Assembly (NCBI GenBank): GCA_014239005.1
Contig: JABAAA010000038.1
Location: forward strand, 1 to 9,780
Reading direction: 5' to 3'
Source: Alphaproteobacteria bacterium
GTDB taxonomy: Bacteria; Pseudomonadota; Alphaproteobacteria; JABAAW01
Length of the DNA: 9,780 bases
Both the position numbers and the translations under genes were made by a program. The notes beneath the pieces are model-generated. The model was not told the DNA's origin. It worked only from the letters and a program-made list of their open reading frames with translations, and did no database searches. Of this stretch, positions 5,358 through 9,780 are shown piece after piece. Position 1 is the first letter of the stretch. Every line of letters starts with the position of its first letter.

Positions 5358-5401
5358 TTCGCTCTTAGCGAATGGCCCGCAGTCTCGTTGAGACTGCGGG
5401 C
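5358..5401. terminator. Double hairpin between convergent genes
   Basis: Two adjacent stem-loops are present. The first is TTCGCT-CTT-AGCGAA (5358-5372). The second is a perfect 12-bp stem, GCCCGCAGTCTC-GTT-GAGACTGCGGGC (5375-5401). Convergent genes end at 5234 and 5419. For the minus-strand carbonic anhydrase, T-containing repeats follow the hairpins, which fits a terminator. For the plus-strand barrel gene, no T tract follows, so termination there is less certain. Confidence 0.65.
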
Positions 5402-5418
5402 ATCGCATAAGGTTAAGG

Positions 5419-5970
5419 TTACACCTCGACCAGCCGACCGGTTTCGCAATGATACACGAAGCCGTGGACAGGGATGGAATGAGGCACAAGAGGATGCTCT
5501 TTGATCCGCTTGACATCGGCTTTCACGCTGTCTGTCTGCTCCTTGATTGTGAGCCAGTCGATATAATCTCCTTCACGAGACCCAGGTCCTGCGCCATGGT
5601 CGTGCCAGCCCGAATCATCTACGGAGGCCGTGTCAAGACTGGAAGCGAGTAGTTCGCGCATGATTTCGTCCGTGAAAGTTTCCATTCCGCAGTTCGTATG
5701 GTGAATGACGAACCACTCGTTAGTACCTAGCAACTTGTGAGAAATCACGAGGGAGCGAATAGCATCATCGCTCGCTCTGCCGCCTGCGTTGCGGATGACA
5801 TGCGCATCGCCCTCCGCCAGTCCCGCATACTTCGCAGGATCAAGACGTGCGTCCATGCAAGTCAGAATAGCAAAACCACGACTAGGCGGCATTGACAGCA
5901 GGGATTTTTCACCAAAACTGGTAGCGTAAGTTTCGTTGGCGGATAGGACTTCTTGTTTGATCTTGCTCAT
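5419..5970 (-). CDS. Beta-class carbonic anhydrase
   Basis: A cytoplasmic zinc enzyme interconverting CO2 and bicarbonate. The 183-residue protein has the complete beta-class set: Cys38 with the Asp40-Arg42 pair in CMDAR, and His91 and Cys94 in [30 protein letters not shown] sequence (from about residue 52) and [11 protein letters not shown] also match the compact type resembling mycobacterial Rv1284, which has HTDC where this has HTNC. Cys38, His91 and Cys94 are the expected zinc ligands. The ATG at 5970 has AAGGAG (5978-5983) seven bases upstream, separated by an AG dinucleotide run; the frame stays open to a TTG at 6039, but that start would overlap the promoter. The gene is alone on its strand here: terminator hairpins lie after it and a candidate promoter before it. 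No link to the neighbouring sulfonate genes is evident. Confidence 0.93.
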   Translation of the reverse strand: MSKIKQEVLSANETYATSFGEKSLLSMPPSRGFAILTCMDARLDPAKYAGLAEGDAHVIRNAGGRASDDAIRSLVISHKLLGTNEWFVIHHTNCGMETFTDEIMRELLASSLDTASVDDSGWHDHGAGPGSREGDYIDWLTIKEQTDSVKADVKRIKEHPLVPHSIPVHGFVYHCETGRLVEV

Positions 5971-6010
5971 TCTCTCTCTCCTTGTTGGATTGTTGTCAGC
6001 ACCCAAGCTC

Positions 6011-6039
6011 AAGATGTTGTCTGCGACAATTAAAGTCAA
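6011..6039 (-). promoter_or_regulatory. Candidate carbonic anhydrase promoter
   Basis: On the minus strand TTGACT (6034-6039) matches five of six -35 bases. A 17-base spacer is followed by CATCTT (6011-6016), only three of six for a -10. It lies 41-69 bp upstream of the ATG at 5970. The strong -35 and the right spacing support it, but the weak -10 leaves it tentative. The 14-bp triple repeat lies immediately further upstream. Confidence 0.45.
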
Positions 6040-6062
6040 CCCTTTGTTTCAGTAAACATAAG

Positions 6063-6104
6063 ATTTTTATTCTTGGATTTTTATTCTTGGATTTTTATTC
6101 TTGG
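6063..6104. repeat. Perfect 14-bp triple tandem repeat
   Basis: ATTTTTATTCTTGG occurs three times without a mismatch at 6063-6076, 6077-6090 and 6091-6104. It lies between the pta stop codon and the carbonic anhydrase promoter, about 24 bp upstream of the proposed -35 on the carbonic anhydrase strand, where it reads CCAAGAATAAAAAT. It is AT-rich in a GC-richer window. It may be an upstream promoter element, a protein-binding array or a slippage product. The identity of the copies suggests recent expansion. Confidence 0.9.
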
Positions 6105-6151
6105 GTCGTTAAGGTGCGCTACGCGCCTAGAAGGCACTCACACGCCCGCTC

Positions 6152-6177
6152 CTCGCGGCGCACTTTGTGCATGCGAG
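6152..6177 (-). terminator. Stem-loop after pta, weak terminator candidate
   Basis: CTCGC (6152-6156) pairs with GCGAG (6173-6177) and GCAC (6160-6163) with GTGC (6167-6170) around a three-base loop, with a small internal loop between the two stems. It starts 15 bp beyond the pta stop codon at 6192. No T tract follows on the minus strand, so it may stabilise the 3' end or aid termination rather than act as a classical intrinsic terminator. Confidence 0.4.
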
Positions 6178-6191
6178 CCGTCTTGTATTGC

Positions 6192-7193
6192 CTAATTTTC
6201 TGTAGCGATGACCGCTAAGGCGACGCTCGCTAACCGCGCCGCCGCCGCGTCCGCCCTGCTCGTCAGCACCACAGGACACCTCCCCCCCACGACAACCCCC
6301 GCAGAACATCCTCCCCCAAGCCACACAAAAGACTTGAACAACACATTGCCCACATCGATGTCGGCTACGATCATCCCGTTCGCTCTGCCCGCAACCTCGC
6401 TGCCCTCGATCCCCTTCACACGCACAGCTTGCTTTGCCAATGCCACATCCAACGACAAAGGTCCCTCGATACAAGCCCGCCCCTTGAAAGTCTCCCGTCC
6501 CCAGCGAGCCAACGCCCCCGCATCCACGCTGGAGGGCACCGACTCCGTCTCCTTCTCGACAGCCGACAGGATAGCGATCTTCGGACAAACAATTCCCACC
6601 CCGTGAGACAACGAGACGACCGCTCGCAAACACTCTCGCCTTGTCGCCTCGTCGGGCTTCACATTCACCGCACAATCGGACAAAAACACACCGCCACTCT
6701 TGCTTGCGTCTTCTTCGCTCGCGGCACTCGGCGGCGTAATATAAAAGACATGCACCATACGCTGTCCGCTGACGCGAATCCCGCCGTCTCGTGCGAGCAA
6801 CGCGCGCATGAAGGCATCGGTCTTCATCGATCCCTTCATGACAACTTGCACCTCGCCCGCGTTCGCCATGCTCGCAGCTCGCACGCTCGCCTCATCTGAG
6901 GGACAATCTTGCAAGGTTATACCGCCCTCTGCGTCCTCTAGCGCGATGGCGTGTCTTTTGGCGATGGCGCGTGCCTTGTCGGCATCGCCCAAGACAAGGA
7001 CTTCTGCCAATCCCGCCGCGCTGACGGCGAGCGCGCCCTCTAGTGCCGTTTCGGACTCGCCGCCCGCCAAAGCTATTTGCAACTTGGCGATTCGCAGATT
7101 TGCCTTGCTATCGCCTGCGCTCAATGTGCGCGCGCGCGCGAGCAAGCTTTGCGAACAGACGGGCGCGAGAGGAGAGACAAAGCTCACGAGCAA
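6192..7193 (-). CDS. pta: Phosphate acetyltransferase (Pta/Ptb family)
   Basis: In this setting the enzyme should convert acetyl phosphate made by Xsc, plus CoA, into acetyl-CoA and phosphate. The 333 residues form a single PTA/PTB domain. Family-typical segments are GLAEVLVLGD (61-70), KGSMKTDAFMRALL (120-133), GPLSLDVALAK (244-254), KGIEGSEVAGRANGMIVADIDVGN (from 260) and TSRADAAAARLAS (311-323). There is no N-terminal regulatory domain as in the long E. coli Pta. The start is odd: there is no ATG, and candidates are TTG at 7193 or GTG at 7187, both without a visible ribosome site. The frame is open back to the TGA of xsc at 7245, in the same frame. The family's usual beginning (LLARAR, residues 17-22) supports a start near here. 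Translational coupling to xsc is likely. Phosphate butyryltransferase is the main alternative by sequence; the xsc neighbour favours acetyl. Confidence 0.88.
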   Translation of the reverse strand: MLVSFVSPLAPVCSQSLLARARTLSAGDSKANLRIAKLQIALAGGESETALEGALAVSAAGLAEVLVLGDADKARAIAKRHAIALEDAEGGITLQDCPSDEASVRAASMANAGEVQVVMKGSMKTDAFMRALLARDGGIRVSGQRMVHVFYITPPSAASEEDASKSGGVFLSDCAVNVKPDEATRRECLRAVVSLSHGVGIVCPKIAILSAVEKETESVPSSVDAGALARWGRETFKGRACIEGPLSLDVALAKQAVRVKGIEGSEVAGRANGMIVADIDVGNVLFKSFVWLGGGCSAGVVVGGRCPVVLTSRADAAAARLASVALAVIATEN

Positions 7194-7244
7194 AGGGGTA
7201 GTGCGACAAGACGCTCGAAGCTCTTTCGTGCTTTGTGCGTGCGG

Positions 7245-8963
7245 TCAGTCCACATTGGTGTGCTTGTATTTGTCGAGCAGTCGTTGGGGTTTTTTGAGCG
7301 CGTCGCGTCGGAAGGGGTCTCCGAGTTCTTGGGTTGCCATGCACTCGATGATGGTGCATTGGTCGCTTTTTGTGGCTTTCGTCAGCGCGTCGCCGATATC
7401 CTGAGGTTTGTCGACGACGATTCCCTCGGCACCCATGGCTTGGGCGATCTTGGCGAACGAGGGATTGGTCAGGTTGGTGCCGATGAATCGGTCGGCGTAG
7501 AAATCGATTTGGTTTTTTTTCTCTGCGCCCCATTGTCCGTTGTTGAAGACGACGGCGGTGACGGGAATGTTTTCGCGCACGCAAGTGAGCGTTTCTTGCA
7601 AGCTCATCCCCCAAGCTCCGTCGCCGACATAGGCTACGGCGGGACGCGAGGGACAGGCGACCTTTGCACCGATGGCGGTAGGGAAGGCGTAACCGCAGTT
7701 TCCGAAGCTCATGGCAGCGAAGAAGCTCTGGGGTTGTTCGAAGCGCAGGTAGGAGTTGGCGACCGAGCAGATGTTGCCGATATCGGTTGTGACCATGGCA
7801 TCTTTGGGCATGGCGCGTTCGAGTTCGCGCAGGATTCGTCTGGGCGCGACGGGTGAGCCGTCCTGCTGTCCCCAAGTGTTGAGTTCGTCTTCCCAGTCTT
7901 TTTTCTGTTTGGCGATCTCTGCGAGTCGTTGCTCCTTGTTGGCTTGCGCGTTGAGCGGCGTGTTCGCGGCTTTGAGGCGGTGGAGAATATCTTGGGTTGC
8001 GGTTTTGGCGTCGGCGCAGATTCCGAGGTCGGTCTTCTTGACGAGCCCGAGCATGCGGGGGTTGCGATCGACTTGAAGGAGCTTGGCGTTTTTCGGCCAA
8101 TAGTCGATAGAGTGTTGGGGTAGCGTTCCGAAGGGTCCGAGCCTTGTTCCGAGCGCGATGACGAGGTCGGCTTGCGCGAGAATTTTCATGGCGGCTTTCG
8201 AGCCTTGGTATCCGATGGGTCCTGTCCACAGGGGGTGGGAGCAGGGGTAGGAATCGTTGTGGAGGTAGGTGTTGACGACGGGAGCTTGGAGGTGTTCGGC
8301 GAGTTGAATAACCTCTTCGACGCCTTGGCTCATGACGACTCCGCCGCCGGAGAGGATGACAGGAAATTGTGCTTGAGCGATCAGTTTGACGGCTTCATCG
8401 AGCGCGGCGGGGTTTCCGCTCGCGCCTTCCAGACGCATGGGTTCTGGCAGCGTGATATCGATCGTTCCGTAGAACATGTCGCGCGGTATGTTGAATTGTG
8501 TTGGACCTCGTTCGAGTCGCGCGTAATCGAAACATCGGGAGAGCAGTTCTGCGACGCGTTGTTGGTTTCCGACATGGGCTTGATACTTTGTAATTTTTTC
8601 GAAGAAGGGAAGTTGTTCGGTTTCTTGGAATCCGCCGAGTCCTTGAGTGTTGGAGCCCGTTTCAGGCGTGAAGACGACGATGGGGGAATGTGCCCAGTAT
8701 GCGGCGGCGACGCCTGTGACGAAGTTGGTGATTCCGGGTCCGTTTTGCGCGATGCACAAGCCGACCTTGTTGGAGGCTCTTGAGAAGCCGTCCGCCATGT
8801 GGGCTGCGCCTTGTTCGTGTGCGACGGAGATGAATCGGATTCCTGCCGTATCGAAGAGGTCGAGGGAATCCATGAAGGCGGAACCTACGATTCCGAAGGC
8901 GTGCGTGACGCCTTGCTTGACGAGCGTTTCGACGATGGCTTCGGAGGGGGTGATTTTGGGCAT
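7245..8963 (-). CDS. xsc: Sulfoacetaldehyde acetyltransferase
   Basis: A cytoplasmic thiamine-diphosphate enzyme that converts sulfoacetaldehyde plus phosphate to acetyl phosphate and sulfite, the carbon-sulfur bond-breaking step of taurine and related sulfonate catabolism. The 572 residues have the three ThDP-enzyme domains in order: N-terminal pyrimidine-binding (about 1-170, catalytic Glu50 in AHEQGAAH), central (about 185-335) and C-terminal diphosphate-binding (about 370-560, GDG at 447-449 and NN at 474-475). PETGSNTQGLGGFQETEQLPF (from residue 100) is characteristic of Xsc rather than acetolactate synthase. Length is close to the usual 580-600. The ATG at 8963 has a GAGGA-rich purine stretch upstream. 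pta follows after 51 bp in the same frame, and a pyruvate-type aminotransferase is divergent, so the context fits conversion of taurine to acetyl-CoA. Sulfite oxidation or export genes are not seen here. Confidence 0.95.
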   Translation of the reverse strand: MPKITPSEAIVETLVKQGVTHAFGIVGSAFMDSLDLFDTAGIRFISVAHEQGAAHMADGFSRASNKVGLCIAQNGPGITNFVTGVAAAYWAHSPIVVFTPETGSNTQGLGGFQETEQLPFFEKITKYQAHVGNQQRVAELLSRCFDYARLERGPTQFNIPRDMFYGTIDITLPEPMRLEGASGNPAALDEAVKLIAQAQFPVILSGGGVVMSQGVEEVIQLAEHLQAPVVNTYLHNDSYPCSHPLWTGPIGYQGSKAAMKILAQADLVIALGTRLGPFGTLPQHSIDYWPKNAKLLQVDRNPRMLGLVKKTDLGICADAKTATQDILHRLKAANTPLNAQANKEQRLAEIAKQKKDWEDELNTWGQQDGSPVAPRRILRELERAMPKDAMVTTDIGNICSVANSYLRFEQPQSFFAAMSFGNCGYAFPTAIGAKVACPSRPAVAYVGDGAWGMSLQETLTCVRENIPVTAVVFNNGQWGAEKKNQIDFYADRFIGTNLTNPSFAKIAQAMGAEGIVVDKPQDIGDALTKATKSDQCTIIECMATQELGDPFRRDALKKPQRLLDKYKHTNVD

Positions 8964-9108
8964 GGGTTTTCTCTTCCTCTGAGGTGGGGGAAATCTGCGT
9001 CAGGGTGCGCGATGAGGGGCTGTTAAGCAAGGGTTTTTTGGGAAGAGGGGGGATTTTGCGTGAGAATTCAACCCTCTTCTTCGCATGCTACGCACGTGTT
9101 ATTGAAGT

Positions 9109-9130
9109 CGCGGGGAAGCCGCGGGGAAGC
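9109..9130. repeat. 11-bp tandem duplication CGCGGGGAAGC
   Basis: CGCGGGGAAGC is present twice, identically, at 9109-9119 and 9120-9130. It lies 146-167 bp upstream of the xsc start and 170-191 bp upstream of the aminotransferase start. The spacing equals one DNA turn, so both copies face the same side of the helix. Confidence 0.7.
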
Positions 9131-9175
9131 TGCTGGGCGCGTTTAGTCTCGGCTTGCTGCGCGTTGATCGCTGAT

Positions 9176-9205
9176 ATGGTTTCGGATGGTTTCGGATTCT
9201 TTCGA
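9176..9205. repeat. 10-bp tandem repeat ATGGTTTCGG
   Basis: ATGGTTTCGG occurs at 9176-9185 and 9186-9195, followed by a diverged third copy ATTCTTTCGA (9196-9205). It is 95-124 bp upstream of the aminotransferase ATG, a plausible place for an activator site just above the promoter. Confidence 0.65.
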
Positions 9206-9242
9206 TTTCGTGCTAGACTCCTGCTATCTGATATCCACCCCC

Positions 9243-9286
9243 AAGTTTCTAGCAAGCTTCTAGCAAGCTTCTAGCAAGTTCCTAAT
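9243..9286 (+). repeat. 11-bp tandem repeat AAGCTTCTAGC before the aminotransferase
   Basis: Copies are AAGTTTCTAGC (9243-9253), AAGCTTCTAGC (9254-9264 and 9265-9275, identical) and a decayed AAGTTCCTAAT (9276-9286). The last copy abuts the ribosome site TAAGGAGGT (9286-9294). The array is probably in the leader RNA or around the transcription start of the aminotransferase gene. It could be an operator array with one-turn spacing, or slippage. Confidence 0.85.
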
Positions 9287-9299
9287 AAGGAGGTCTTCC

Positions 9300-9780
9300 A
9301 TGCTCGAGTCCGCCACCCACGCCGCCAATTCTCTAGAACCCCACTGGATGCCCTTCACCGCCAACCTAGAATTCAAACAAGCACCCCGCCTTATCGTCAA
9401 GGGCAAAGGCGTAGAACTTTGGGACCACCAAGGCAAACGCCTGATCGACGGATCGTCCGGACTCTTCTGCTCGCCGGCAGGACACGCGCGCCCCGAAATC
9501 GCCGAAGCCGTCTACCGTCAGTTGCAAGAAAGCTCCTACTGCCCTTCCTTCCAAACCGGACACCCGATCAGCTTCGCGTTCGCCGAAACCCTGACGCGCA
9601 TGCTGCCCGAGACGATCGACTACGCCTTCTTCACCAACTCGGGCTCCGAATCGATCGACACCGCAATGAAAATGGTGCTCGCCTATCACCGCGCCAAAGG
9701 CGAAGGGCATCGAAACCGATTTGTCTCGCGCGAACGAGCCTACCATGGCGTCAACATGGGCGGACTCGAGCATGGAAGAC
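9300..9780 (+). CDS. Class III omega-amine:pyruvate aminotransferase (partial)
   Basis: A PLP-dependent class III aminotransferase; 160 residues are visible and the gene runs off the window, so the catalytic Lys is not seen. The ATG at 9300 has a near-perfect TAAGGAGGT ribosome site six bases upstream. Visible family features are HWMPFTANLEFK (15-26), LWDHQGKRLIDGSSGLFC, FFTNSGSESIDTAMK (with the Gly-Ser-Glu phosphate-binding motif) and YHGVNMGG. The HWMPFTAN opening and YHGVN are typical of beta-alanine/omega-amino acid:pyruvate aminotransferases; as I recall them, classical Tpa enzymes begin with an HHLHPF-type segment. Its divergent placement next to xsc-pta suggests the in vivo amine donor is taurine (or hypotaurine), giving sulfoacetaldehyde and alanine. 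So the family is firm and the substrate is inferred from context. A tpa label would be reasonable but is not proven by sequence. Confidence 0.85.
   Translation, partial: MLESATHAANSLEPHWMPFTANLEFKQAPRLIVKGKGVELWDHQGKRLIDGSSGLFCSPAGHARPEIAEAVYRQLQESSYCPSFQTGHPISFAFAETLTRMLPETIDYAFFTNSGSESIDTAMKMVLAYHRAKGEGHRNRFVSRERAYHGVNMGGLEHGR

Larger units (their letters stand above)
8964..9299. other. Divergent intergenic region between xsc and the aminotransferase
   Basis: This 336-bp gap has no supported gene. It must contain the promoters for xsc (leftward) and the aminotransferase (rightward), but I could not pick a convincing -35/-10 pair; a weak TAGACT at 9214-9219 with an extended TG is the best candidate for the rightward one. 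It holds three different tandem repeats with periods of 10-11 bp (9109-9130, 9176-9205, 9243-9286), each about one helical turn. A taurine-responsive regulator such as a TauR-type protein would be expected to bind here, but no known TauR motif was recognised. Confidence 0.6.

Noticed and set aside
5971..6039. Longer carbonic anhydrase starting at the TTG at 6039
   Set aside because: The extension would overlap the candidate -35, has no ribosome site, and the ATG at 5970 has AAGGAG at a good distance.
6063..6104. Possible CRISPR array
   Set aside because: The 14-bp units are directly adjacent with no spacers and too short for CRISPR repeats; no cas gene is present.
7125..7140. Alternating purine-pyrimidine GC run as a Z-DNA element
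   Set aside because: It encodes the conserved LLARAR segment at the start of Pta in a GC-rich codon set, so coding constraint explains it.
7108..8229. Minus-strand open frame of 373 codons overlapping xsc and pta
   Set aside because: Its translation is an Arg/His/Pro-rich sequence typical of a shifted frame, and xsc in the other frame has full ThDP-enzyme motifs.

Overview
The window looks like an alphaproteobacterial chromosome segment. The best evidence is lexA: its protein has the alphaproteobacterial type of N-terminal winged helix, and its promoter holds a GTTC-N7-GTTC box, the LexA operator known from that class. The genus cannot be named from this sequence. No phage, transposon, CRISPR array, tRNA or rRNA was found.

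Layout, left to right. (1) lexA on the minus strand (119-835) has its own terminator (36-69) and an SOS-box promoter (893-921). (2) A plus-strand pair follows: a soluble lytic transglycosylase (1025-3118) and moaB (3173-3718). (3) Two tandem paralogous small outer-membrane beta-barrel proteins (3900-4436 and 4644-5234) are separated by a strong intrinsic terminator. (4) A beta-carbonic anhydrase lies on the minus strand (5419-5970). Its 3' end faces the second barrel gene across a hairpin and repeat cluster. (5) A sulfoacetaldehyde catabolic module contains pta (6192-7193) and xsc (7245-8963) on the minus strand. Divergent from them is a class III aminotransferase (9300 to the window edge, incomplete).

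The last module forms a readable pathway. An aminotransferase converts taurine or a related omega-amine to sulfoacetaldehyde using pyruvate. Xsc (ThDP-dependent) converts sulfoacetaldehyde plus phosphate to acetyl phosphate and sulfite. Pta passes the acetyl group to CoA. Transport, regulation and sulfite disposal are not in the window and may lie beyond position 9780.

The most unusual property is short tandem repeats. The first three genes in a row (lexA, the transglycosylase gene, moaB) each carry 12-bp (four-codon) in-frame repeats. The transglycosylase gene also has a 15-bp serine-coding repeat. The intergenic regions carry 10-, 11- and 14-bp repeats. Other points for a second look are a palindrome filling the spacer of a candidate promoter, an xsc-pta pair in one frame separated only by a TGA with no ATG for pta, and an aminotransferase that resembles the beta-alanine:pyruvate group more than classical Tpa. 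I see no convincing wholly new biological system here.
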